NCBI RefSeq assembly: GCF_030812875.1
Contig: NZ_JAUSTN010000001.1
Coordinates: forward strand, 62,001 to 126,000
From: Peptoniphilus_B koenoeneniae
GTDB taxonomy: Bacteria > Bacillota > Clostridia > Tissierellales > Peptoniphilaceae
Length of the DNA stretch: 64,000 nucleotides
Direction: 5' to 3'
How positions within the stretch are numbered: the stretch's first letter is position 1; every line of letters begins with the position of its first letter. Shown one piece after another: positions 52,081-59,636 of this stretch. Position numbers and translations under genes: made by a program. The notes beneath the pieces were generated by a model. It saw only the letters and a program-made list of their open reading frames with translations, made no database searches and was not told the DNA's origin.

Positions 52081-52102
52081 AAATTTTTTTGTATGTTATA
52101 AT
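52073..52102 (+). promoter_or_regulatory. Promoter of the HlyD-like/sepF/lspA cluster
   Basis: TTGAAT (52073-52078, inside the gpsA end), 18 bp, extended -10 TATGTTATAAT (-10 hexamer 52097-52102). The 11-mer is identical to those of the nusA and ftsK promoters. The leader would be only about 15 nt before the TTG start at 52124. Confidence 0.7.
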
Positions 52103-52123
52103 TGACATAGTTTAGGAGAAAAA

Positions 52124-53383
52124 TTGAAAAAAAGAAAAAAAAGAAATCTATCTTCAAAAATTATTTTATTTATTTCCGTATTTTTGGTTTTATTTTTCGT
52201 TTATAGATCTCTAAGAGGAAGGGCATATACAAAACATACAACTGTTTTTCCTATAATGACAGTGTATAAACAAGATATAGAGGCAAAAGCCTATATAATT
52301 TTTGATGAAGAAGTATTTAAAGCTAGTGGAAACGGAATAGCTGTTTATAATGCCAGTGAGGGTCAAAAAATTCCGGCAGGCTACGAAGTTGTAAGCATAA
52401 ATTTAATGGATGATGTATCACAATTAAAAGATGAGCTTATTAAACTAAATGCTGCAATTCAAGATAGAAAATCAGACTCGCCACAAGATACTTCAAAAAA
52501 TTTAAGCAATGAAGATATAAATGCTATTGGAAGAATTCAAGATAATATTAAAAATAGACATTACTCAGGAGCTATTTTAGAAATTAATAATTTAGATTTA
52601 AACAACAAGCATCATGTAAACATTTCTGAACTTTCAAAGTATAGAAATATACCCTTGGAAGATTTGGAAAACCAAAAACAAACTTTACTTGAACAAATAT
52701 CTAAAAGTAATATTCAATATACATCAAAAGAATCTGCCCTTGTTTCTTATCAAATAGACGGTTTGGAAGAAAAATACAAATATAATGATGACACTTCAAA
52801 ATTTACCTATGATTACTTGATGAAAAATGTAAGAACTAAAAGTTTTGAAACAAAAAATCAAGTGAAAAAAGATGAAATTTTATTTAAGCTTATAAATAAT
52901 TTCAGATATAAGATCTGTCTTGCTGTAAGTTCAAATAAGGGTCTTGAATCTATAAAAATCGGAGACACCATTAATGTAGATTTAGATGGAACAATAATTT
53001 CTGGATTTGTAGAAGATATAAATACAGAAAAAACCAAAGGAAGTGTTTATATAATAGATTCTACAGAATATTTGGAAAAAATTTACGATAAAAGAATTCA
53101 CGATGCAAAGATTGATGTAAATAAGGAAAAATCTTATAAAATACCATCCAAGTCAATAGTTACAAGAGGAAAATTAAAGGGTGTTTATGTTGAAGAAATA
53201 CATGGCCTTGTAAGGTTTCTTCCTGTGGAAATTTTATCTGTATTGGGAGAAGATACATTTGTTTCAAGAGGAAATAGAGAATCAAAAATTGAAGTAGATG
53301 ATAAATTAGAAAAAACTATAAATATAAATGATGCCATTGTTGTGTATCCTGGCAGTGTAGATGATTTTCAAATATTAAATTAA
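52124..53383 (+). CDS. Membrane-anchored HlyD-like protein of the division cluster
   Basis: This 419-residue protein has a strongly basic N-terminus, one membrane helix (about 13-30), and an extracytoplasmic part. That part has HlyD/efflux-adaptor character: a biotinyl-lipoyl-like start (KASGNGIAVYNASEGQKIPAG), a coiled-coil middle (about 95-225) and a beta-rich end. No transporter genes adjoin it. It stands before yggS-sepF-ylmH-lspA, so an envelope or division role is more likely than drug efflux; this is inference. The start is TTG at 52124 after AGGAGA; no ATG is available nearby. Confidence 0.75.
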   Translation: MKKRKKRNLSSKIILFISVFLVLFFVYRSLRGRAYTKHTTVFPIMTVYKQDIEAKAYIIFDEEVFKASGNGIAVYNASEGQKIPAGYEVVSINLMDDVSQLKDELIKLNAAIQDRKSDSPQDTSKNLSNEDINAIGRIQDNIKNRHYSGAILEINNLDLNNKHHVNISELSKYRNIPLEDLENQKQTLLEQISKSNIQYTSKESALVSYQIDGLEEKYKYNDDTSKFTYDYLMKNVRTKSFETKNQVKKDEILFKLINNFRYKICLAVSSNKGLESIKIGDTINVDLDGTIISGFVEDINTEKTKGSVYIIDSTEYLEKIYDKRIHDAKIDVNKEKSYKIPSKSIVTRGKLKGVYVEEIHGLVRFLPVEILSVLGEDTFVSRGNRESKIEVDDKLEKTININDAIVVYPGSVDDFQILN

Positions 53384-53393
53384 GGGGATAAAA

Positions 53394-54086
53394 ATGGATA
53401 TTAAAAAAAATCTTGAAGAAGTTTTAAATAATATTGAACTTGCAGAAAAAAGATCTGTTACAGGAGAAAAAGTTAAACTTATTGCAGTTACAAAAACTCA
53501 TGGAATTGATATAATAGAAAAAGCAATAGAACTTGGAGTAAAAGATATTGGTGAAAACAAAGTTCAGGAGCTTACTAAGAAGATAGAAGTTTTAAAAGAT
53601 AAGGTAAATTATCATATGATTGGAAATCTTCAAAGTAATAAGGTAAAATTTATCTATAATAAAGTTAAATTAATTCATTCATTAGATAGATTAAGTCTTG
53701 CAAAGGAAATAGAAAAACGTGCAAGCCAGGATGACATTAAAGTTAATTGTCTTATCCAAATTAATATAGGAGACGAATCCACAAAAGGGGGCATTGAGCT
53801 TAGAGATACAGAAAAATTTGTTGAAAGTCTTTTGGAATTTAATCATATTAAAATTATGGGTTTAATGGCAATAGCACCTGATACTGATGATGAAAAATTA
53901 TTAAGGACATGTTTTAAAAATATGTTTAACATTAAAGAAAAAATTAAAAGTAAAGGCTATGAAGGTCTTGAAATGAAATATTTGTCCATGGGCATGAGCA
54001 ATGATTATGAAATTGCCATTGAAGAAGGAGCAAATATGGTTAGGGTTGGTTCAAAAATATTTGGAGCTAGAAATTATAATATTTAG
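53394..54086 (+). CDS. YggS/YlmE family PLP homeostasis protein
   Basis: Single-domain PLP-binding TIM barrel of 230 residues, involved in relatives in keeping pyridoxal phosphate and amino-acid pools balanced. The PLP lysine lies in LIAVTKTH (about 33-40). The family stretches are IGENKVQEL, YHMIGNLQSNKVK, LSMGMSNDYEIAIEEGA and RVGSKIFG. It sits next to sepF as ylmE does in Bacillus. The ATG follows AAGGGGA. Confidence 0.94.
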   Translation: MDIKKNLEEVLNNIELAEKRSVTGEKVKLIAVTKTHGIDIIEKAIELGVKDIGENKVQELTKKIEVLKDKVNYHMIGNLQSNKVKFIYNKVKLIHSLDRLSLAKEIEKRASQDDIKVNCLIQINIGDESTKGGIELRDTEKFVESLLEFNHIKIMGLMAIAPDTDDEKLLRTCFKNMFNIKEKIKSKGYEGLEMKYLSMGMSNDYEIAIEEGANMVRVGSKIFGARNYNI

Positions 54087-54094
54087 GAGGAAAT

Positions 54095-54532
54095 ATGGCT
54101 GATTTTTTTGATAAGTTTAAAAAAGCTATAGGCTTTAGTGATGATTATGAATATGAAGATGAGTATGAAAACGAAGATGTTCAACCTGTAACAAGTGAGG
54201 ACTCACAACAAGTTCAAAAACCCCAAAGACAAAGATCGAGAGCATCTCTTGGCGGAGCAGATCTTATTATTACCGTTCAAGAACCTCTTTCCTATGATGA
54301 ATCTGCAAAAGTTGCAGACGATCTTATTAACAATAAAGCTGTTGTTCTTAACTTTGAACAACTTGACAATGATGTTAAGGGAAGAATTTTTGATTTTGTA
54401 AGCGGTGCTGTTTATGCACTTAATGGAAAAATGCAAAAAGTTAATAAGGACATATTCATCATAGCTCCGGAAAAAGTGGAAGTTGATGGAGTTAAAGAAG
54501 AACTTAAAAATCAAGGAATGTTTCCTTGGTAG
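54095..54532 (+). CDS. sepF: Cell division protein SepF
   Basis: Membrane-tethering partner of FtsZ in Gram-positives. The 145 residues begin with a short amphipathic helix (DFFDKFKKAIGF) that anchors SepF in the membrane. A long acidic linker follows (about 14-50), then the globular domain (PLSYDESAKVADDLINNKA, LDNDVKGRIFDFVSGAVYAL). The ATG follows AGGAGG. It is flanked by ylmE-like and ylmH genes as in Bacillus. Confidence 0.95.
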   Translation: MADFFDKFKKAIGFSDDYEYEDEYENEDVQPVTSEDSQQVQKPQRQRSRASLGGADLIITVQEPLSYDESAKVADDLINNKAVVLNFEQLDNDVKGRIFDFVSGAVYALNGKMQKVNKDIFIIAPEKVEVDGVKEELKNQGMFPW

Positions 54533-55287
54533 AAGAAATATCTCTTGATTTTATCAAAGACTTAGAAATTAAAAATAAGTTAAAAAGAGTCGTTGATAAA
54601 ATACAAATATGTTTAAAAAGTCATGAACCTGTAAGTACTGATTTTTTAGATCCATATGAGAGACAAATAGCAATTTCATTTATAAAAAAATATCCTCTAT
54701 CTTATAAAATTGATGGAGGTTGTTTTGATGCAGAAAGATCGATTTTAATAATTTTTCCTGACTATTTAGAATATGAAGGAAATTTGACATACAAAATTCG
54801 TATTGATTACAAGGGTAATTTAAAACATAAAGATATCTTAGGTGCTATTTTATCCCAAGGCTTTTCAAGAAATAAACTTGGAGATATTTATGTTTACAAT
54901 GATTATTCATATGTAATAGCTGCAAAAGAGATTGCAAATTATTTAGTTTATAATTTACAAAAAGTTGCCAATATTAGTGTAAGAGTTTCTCTAATTGATG
55001 ACGTTTTAAAAATTGATAAGCAATTTACAGATTTTAATATTATATTATCTTCTAAAAGGTTGGATAATTTTATAAGTCAAGTTTTTAAAATAAGGAGAAA
55101 TCTTGCTAAAGAATTAGTTGAAAAAAATATGGTAAAAGTTAATTTTCAACTTGTTGACAAAAGTTCATTTTTTTTAAATGAAGGAGACTTAATATCTGTT
55201 AGGCGATATGGCAGGGCATATCTTAATCAAATATTAAAAGAAACTAAAAAAGGCAATTTGCTTGTCAACATAAAAATTCCACAATAG
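54526..55287 (+). CDS. ylmH: S4-domain RNA-binding protein YlmH
   Basis: A 253-residue protein: an N-terminal YlmH domain, then an S4 domain in the last 75 residues (SSKRLDNFISQVFKIRRNLA, EGDLISVRRYG). YlmH/RqcP2 in Bacillus binds stalled 50S subunits and can take part in C-tailing of nascent chains; RqcP, encoded at 43.0 kb, is the main factor. The start is TTG at 54526, overlapping sepF by 7 nt, with AAGGA upstream. divIVA, which often follows, is missing and lspA comes next. Confidence 0.88.
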   Translation: MVEEISLDFIKDLEIKNKLKRVVDKIQICLKSHEPVSTDFLDPYERQIAISFIKKYPLSYKIDGGCFDAERSILIIFPDYLEYEGNLTYKIRIDYKGNLKHKDILGAILSQGFSRNKLGDIYVYNDYSYVIAAKEIANYLVYNLQKVANISVRVSLIDDVLKIDKQFTDFNIILSSKRLDNFISQVFKIRRNLAKELVEKNMVKVNFQLVDKSSFFLNEGDLISVRRYGRAYLNQILKETKKGNLLVNIKIPQ

Positions 55288-55295
55288 GAGGAAAA

Positions 55296-55775
55296 ATGCC
55301 GATATTTTTTTTGACACTACTTTTAATATTTATAGATCAAATTTCTAAATTTTTTGTGGTAAGTTTTTTAAAAGATACTCCACCTTTAGTTATAATAGAA
55401 AATTTTTTGAACTTTTTTTATCTTGAAAATAGAGGAGCTGCCTTTGGAATTTTCCAAGGGAACATGATTTTATTTTCAATAATAACAATTTTGGTTTTAG
55501 GATTTTTAATAATATTTTTAATAAAAAATTATAGAAAAAGTTCCATAGTTTTAAAAACTTCAATTGCTTTGATAATTGGTGGAGCTGTTGGAAATTTTAT
55601 AGATAGAATAAGACTTAATTATGTAGTGGATTTTATAAGTTTTAAAATCTTTGGAAGGGATTTTGCAGTTTTTAATTTTGCAGACTGTTTCATAGTAATA
55701 GGTACATTTTTACTTATGCTAATGCTTATATTTCATGAAAATCCACCGTTAAAAAAGGTTGATGAAAATAAATGA
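55296..55775 (+). CDS. lspA: Lipoprotein signal peptidase
   Basis: Aspartic protease that removes signal peptides from prolipoproteins after lipidation. The 159 residues have four membrane helices, with DQISKFFV, NFFYLENRGAAFG, GNFIDRIRLNYVVDFI and FAVFNFADCFIVIG. The catalytic aspartates are in VVDF and NFAD. The ATG follows AGGAGG. It would process the binding lipoprotein encoded at 29.8 kb. It overlaps the RluD-type gene by 4 nt, the conserved lspA-rluD pair. Confidence 0.96.
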   Translation: MPIFFLTLLLIFIDQISKFFVVSFLKDTPPLVIIENFLNFFYLENRGAAFGIFQGNMILFSIITILVLGFLIIFLIKNYRKSSIVLKTSIALIIGGAVGNFIDRIRLNYVVDFISFKIFGRDFAVFNFADCFIVIGTFLLMLMLIFHENPPLKKVDENK

Positions 55776-56671
55776 AAAAAGAATTAAATATCCGGTCTTT
55801 TGATGTTGGCAATAGACTGGATATTTTTTTATCAGATAAAATTGAATATACAAGGTCACAAATAAAAAATTATATAAAAAATGGAAATATACTTGTGAAT
55901 GGTAAAAAAGAAAAAGCTGGCTACTTATTAAAAGAAAATGATTTTATTTATGTAAACATTGAGGATGAAAATAATACATTAAAAGGTGAAGACATTCCTT
56001 TAAATATTAAGTATGAAGATGAAGATCTCTTGGTAATAAGTAAAGATCAAAATATGGTAGTTCATCCAGGTGCTGGAAATTCAAATAATACTTTAGTGAA
56101 TGCTCTTATTTATAGGTATCCTCAAATAGTGAATGTTGGAGATGAAGAAAGACCGGGCATAGTTCATAGACTTGATAAGGACACATCAGGATTAATGATG
56201 GTCGCTAAGACTCAGAGAGCTTATGAGAGCCTCGTAAATCAATTTAAGGACTCATTGGTCGAGAAAAAATATTTAGCCATTGTAGAGGGCAAAATAGAGT
56301 CTGAAATCTATATTGATGAACCTATTGGCAGAGATCAAAGAAACAGGATAAAATTTACAGTAACAAACATTAATTCAAAAGAAGCAAGAACTTTATTAAA
56401 GCCTATAAAAATTTTTGACAATTACACCCTTGTTGATATTAAATTGGAAACTGGAAGGACTCATCAAATAAGAGTTCATATGAGATATATAGGGCATCCA
56501 ATTCTTGGAGATTTAATTTATGGAAACAAAAATAAATTTAAAATTGACAAGCAAATGTTGCATTCCTATTCTTTAACCTTTAAGCATCCTTTTACAAATC
56601 AAAAGATAAAGATAATTGATGATTTTCCTGAAAGATTTGAAAATTTTTTGAATAGGTTTAAATCTTTCTAA
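55772..56671 (+). CDS. Large-subunit pseudouridine synthase, RluD family
   Basis: A 299-residue protein with an N-terminal S4 domain (GNRLDIFLSDKIEYTRSQIKN split, about 12-60) and an RluA-type catalytic domain: VVHPGAGN, RPGIVHRLDKDTSGLM with the catalytic Asp in HRLDKDTSG (about 136), GRTHQIRVHM. It probably modifies 23S rRNA like RluD/YlyB, but other RluA-family targets cannot be excluded. The ATG overlaps the lspA stop. It is the last gene before the plsX promoter. Confidence 0.93.
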   Translation: MKKELNIRSFDVGNRLDIFLSDKIEYTRSQIKNYIKNGNILVNGKKEKAGYLLKENDFIYVNIEDENNTLKGEDIPLNIKYEDEDLLVISKDQNMVVHPGAGNSNNTLVNALIYRYPQIVNVGDEERPGIVHRLDKDTSGLMMVAKTQRAYESLVNQFKDSLVEKKYLAIVEGKIESEIYIDEPIGRDQRNRIKFTVTNINSKEARTLLKPIKIFDNYTLVDIKLETGRTHQIRVHMRYIGHPILGDLIYGNKNKFKIDKQMLHSYSLTFKHPFTNQKIKIIDDFPERFENFLNRFKSF

Positions 56672-56674
56672 ATA

Positions 56675-56703
56675 TTGATTTTTAGAAACTATTACTATAA
56701 TAT
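56675..56703 (+). promoter_or_regulatory. Probable promoter of plsX-acpP-rnc
   Basis: TTGATT (56675-56680) is followed at 17 bp by TAATAT (56698-56703). An overlapping better -10, TATAAT (56696-56701), is only 15 bp away. The gap of 53 bp before plsX needs a promoter. No FapR-like palindrome was recognised. Confidence 0.5.
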
Positions 56704-56724
56704 TTATTATAAATAGGAGGTCTT

Positions 56725-57693
56725 ATGAAGATACTTTTTGATGGTCTTGGTGGAGATAATTCTCCTCAAGAAATTGTTAAAGGAGCAATCCTTGCAAAAA
56801 ATGAACTTGGAATTGAAATTGCCATTATAGGTAATAAAGAAGAAATTAATAAAATTTTACTTGAAGAAAATGCTGAGGCTGAAGTAATACACGCCGATGA
56901 AAAAATTGAAAATGATGAACAACCAGCTTTTGCCATAAAAAATAAAAAAAATTCATCTATAGTTTTAGGTCTTAAAGCTTTGGCTATGGATAAATATGAT
57001 GCTTTTGTAAGTGCAGGTTCTACAGGAGCTCTTTTAGCAGGAGGACTTTTTATAGTAAAAAGAATTCCAAATATAAAAAGAGCTGTAATACCTACGCCTA
57101 TACCTACAATAAAGGGAAGTGTATGTGTTATTGATTCAGGTGCAAATATGGATACTGATCCGGAACTTCTTTTGCAATTTGCTAAAATGGGAAATGAATA
57201 TGTTAAAACAGCTTTCTCTATAGAAAACCCCAGGATTGGTTTACTTAATGTTGGAACAGAAGCTGGAAAGGGGAATGAACTTACAAAAGAAACTTTTAAA
57301 CTTTTAGCAAATACTAAACTTAATTTTGTAGGAAATGTTGAAGCAAGAGATATAGCCTTTGATGTTTGTGATGTATTAATTTGTGATGGATTTGTAGGAA
57401 ATGTTTTATTAAAAACTACTGAAGGTATTGCAGGTTTTTATAATTATTTGCTTAAAGAAAAGGTTATAAAAAATATGTCTAAAGAAGGACAAGTTGAATT
57501 TGCAAAAAATTATGAACAAATAAAGAAACGCCTCGATTATAAAGAAATAGGTGGAGCTACACTTTTGGGTTTAAATAAAATTGTAGTAAAAGCTCATGGA
57601 AGTAGCAATGCAATGGCTATAAAAAATGCTGCAAAAAATGCTCTTGATTCATTTAATGGAAAAATAATAGAAAATATGAAAAATTGTTTTTAG
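56725..57693 (+). CDS. plsX: Phosphate acyltransferase PlsX
   Basis: Converts acyl-ACP to acyl-phosphate, the substrate of PlsY encoded at 50.5 kb. The 322 residues start with the typical KILFDGLGGDNSP. Family stretches DAFVSAGSTGALLAGG, IDSGANMDTDPELLLQFA and CDGFVGNVLLKTTEG are present. The ATG follows AGGAGG. plsX-acpP-rnc-smc-ftsY resembles the Bacillus order fapR-plsX-fabD-fabG-acpP-rnc-smc-ftsY with fapR, fabD and fabG missing. Confidence 0.96.
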   Translation: MKILFDGLGGDNSPQEIVKGAILAKNELGIEIAIIGNKEEINKILLEENAEAEVIHADEKIENDEQPAFAIKNKKNSSIVLGLKALAMDKYDAFVSAGSTGALLAGGLFIVKRIPNIKRAVIPTPIPTIKGSVCVIDSGANMDTDPELLLQFAKMGNEYVKTAFSIENPRIGLLNVGTEAGKGNELTKETFKLLANTKLNFVGNVEARDIAFDVCDVLICDGFVGNVLLKTTEGIAGFYNYLLKEKVIKNMSKEGQVEFAKNYEQIKKRLDYKEIGGATLLGLNKIVVKAHGSSNAMAIKNAAKNALDSFNGKIIENMKNCF

Positions 57694-57702
57694 GAGGATA
57701 AG

Positions 57703-57933
57703 ATGAAAGATAGGATTTTAGAACTAATAGCTGAACAATTTGGACTTAATACTGATGAATTAACTGATGATATTGATTTAAGAAATGATTTAAATGCTGA
57801 CTCGATAGATCTTGTTGAACTTGTAATGAGCCTTGAAGACGAGTTTGGTATTGAAGTAAATGATGAAGATTTAAAAAATATCAATACTATAGGCGATATA
57901 ATTGAATACGCCAGCGAACTGGAAGAAAAATAA
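57703..57933 (+). CDS. acpP: Acyl carrier protein
   Basis: Small acidic protein (76 residues) carrying growing fatty acids on phosphopantetheine. The attachment serine is in ADSIDLVELVM (about position 37). The ATG follows AGGAGG 9 nt after plsX. The stop is immediately followed by the rnc TTG start. Confidence 0.97.
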   Translation: MKDRILELIAEQFGLNTDELTDDIDLRNDLNADSIDLVELVMSLEDEFGIEVNDEDLKNINTIGDIIEYASELEEK

Positions 57934-58611
57934 TTGGATATAAATTGGAATTTAGATTATAAATTTAAAAATGAAAACTTATTAAAGACAGCTCTAACTC
58001 ACAGCTCATACACCAATGAGCATTTAAGCGAAAAAATTAAAAATAATGAAAGACTTGAATTTTTAGGAGATGCTGTTCTTGACATGGTAATAGGGGAATA
58101 TTTTTTTAAGGCTTACAATGTTGCTGAAGGCGATTTATCTCAAATGAGGGCTAAAGTTGTAAATGAAAGTTCTCTTGCTGAAATAGCTAAAGATATAAAT
58201 TTAGGAGAGCATATTTTACTGGGAAAAGGTGAAATTAAAAGCAATGGTTATGAAAAAGATTCTATATTAGCAGATGCTTTTGAAGCTTTAATAGGCGCTA
58301 TATATTTAGATTCAAATTTTGAACAAGTAAAAGATGTCATACTTAATATTTTTTCAGATATCTTAAAATTAGCTCACGAAAAAGAATTTTCTATGGATTA
58401 CAAATCAAGGCTACAAGAAATATGCCAACTTTTAAAGCTTGATATTCACTATAACCTTGATAAAACAGAGGGACCTATTAATAATAGAACTTTTACCTCA
58501 TCTGTAGTAATAGATGGAAAGTATTTTGGAACAGGTAAAGGAAACTCTATAAAGAAGTCTGAGCAAATGGCTGCAAAAGATGCCTTATCGAAGGGTGAAA
58601 TTTATGTCTAA
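57934..58611 (+). CDS. rnc: Ribonuclease III
   Basis: Double-strand-specific endoribonuclease for rRNA processing. The 225 residues contain the signature ERLEFLGDAVLDMVI (about 40-54), with catalytic acids also in DAFEALIGAIYLD. The double-stranded RNA-binding domain is at the end (KSRLQEICQL, GTGKGNSIKKSEQMAAKDAL). The start is TTG directly after the acpP stop, with only a weak AGGAAG-like site upstream, so translation may be coupled to acpP. It overlaps the radical SAM gene by 8 nt. Confidence 0.95.
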   Translation: MDINWNLDYKFKNENLLKTALTHSSYTNEHLSEKIKNNERLEFLGDAVLDMVIGEYFFKAYNVAEGDLSQMRAKVVNESSLAEIAKDINLGEHILLGKGEIKSNGYEKDSILADAFEALIGAIYLDSNFEQVKDVILNIFSDILKLAHEKEFSMDYKSRLQEICQLLKLDIHYNLDKTEGPINNRTFTSSVVIDGKYFGTGKGNSIKKSEQMAAKDALSKGEIYV

Positions 58612-59635
58612 TAAAAATATAATCCCTATTTTTGTTCCTCACTTAGGTTGTCCTCATGATTGTGTTTTTTGCAATCAAAATAAAATAGCTGGATTAAAGG
58701 ATATTTCTGTAGAAAATGAAAGAAAAACTATACAGGAATATCTTTCTTATTTTAAAAACAAAAATGATATTCAAATAGCTTTTTATGGAGGAAGTTTTAC
58801 TGCTATAGATTATAGTTTGCAAAATACCCTTTTAAAAGTAGCTTATGAATATATAGAAAATGGCTCAGTTAAATCTATAAGGCTTTCAACAAGACCAGAT
58901 TCTATTAACGAAAAAATTTTAAATAATTTAAAAAAATACGGTGTAAAGACTATTGAGCTTGGAGTTCAAAGTTTAAATGAAGAGGTCTTAATATCTTCAG
59001 GAAGAGGACATAATGTCCAATGTGTATATGATTCTTCAAAACTTATTAAAGATTTTGGATTCGAATTAGGCTTGCAACAAATGATAGGCTTACCAAGAGA
59101 TACGGAAGAAAGAGCTATTGAAACTGCAAAAAAATTTGTAGAAATTGGGCCTAATATTGTTAGAATTTATCCAACTCTTGTGGTAGAAGATACTTATCTT
59201 GAAAAATTATATAAAAGTGGAAAATATAAACCGCTTACATTGGAAGAGGCCGTCGATTTGTCAGCTAAACTTTTAAAAATTTATAATAGAAACAATATTA
59301 ATGTAATTAGAATAGGTCTTCAGCCTACTGAAGAAATTAATTATAATGGGTCTATTGTTGCAGGTCCTTTTCATCCAGCTTTTAGACAGTTAGTTGAAAA
59401 TAAAATAATAATTGATAAAATTTTAAAAACCCTAGAAAATAAAAAAATAAGAAATTTAGAAATTTTTTCAAACAATAAAAATATTTCAACTATAGCGGGA
59501 CAAAACAAATCAGGTTCTAAAAAACTATATAAAGATCTAAAACTTAAAAGCTTAAAATTTGTAGATAACAAATCAAATGATATAATTTTTTTTGATAGAG
59601 ACAGTTTGGAAAAAATAAATTTATTGGATTGGTAA
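58604..59635 (+). CDS. Radical SAM protein, ELP3-like
   Basis: A 343-residue radical SAM enzyme with the cluster motif CPHDCVFC near residue 17 and further family motifs FYGGSFTAID, ELGVQSLNEEVL and QMIGLPRDTEE. It belongs to the COG1243-like proteins found between rnc and smc in clostridial genomes. No acetyltransferase domain is apparent, unlike true Elp3; its reaction is unknown, with tRNA modification the usual guess. ATG 58604 follows AAGGGTGA; the in-frame ATG at 58580 has no ribosome site. Confidence 0.85.
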   Translation: MSNKNIIPIFVPHLGCPHDCVFCNQNKIAGLKDISVENERKTIQEYLSYFKNKNDIQIAFYGGSFTAIDYSLQNTLLKVAYEYIENGSVKSIRLSTRPDSINEKILNNLKKYGVKTIELGVQSLNEEVLISSGRGHNVQCVYDSSKLIKDFGFELGLQQMIGLPRDTEERAIETAKKFVEIGPNIVRIYPTLVVEDTYLEKLYKSGKYKPLTLEEAVDLSAKLLKIYNRNNINVIRIGLQPTEEINYNGSIVAGPFHPAFRQLVENKIIIDKILKTLENKKIRNLEIFSNNKNISTIAGQNKSGSKKLYKDLKLKSLKFVDNKSNDIIFFDRDSLEKINLLDW

Positions 59636-59636
59636 G

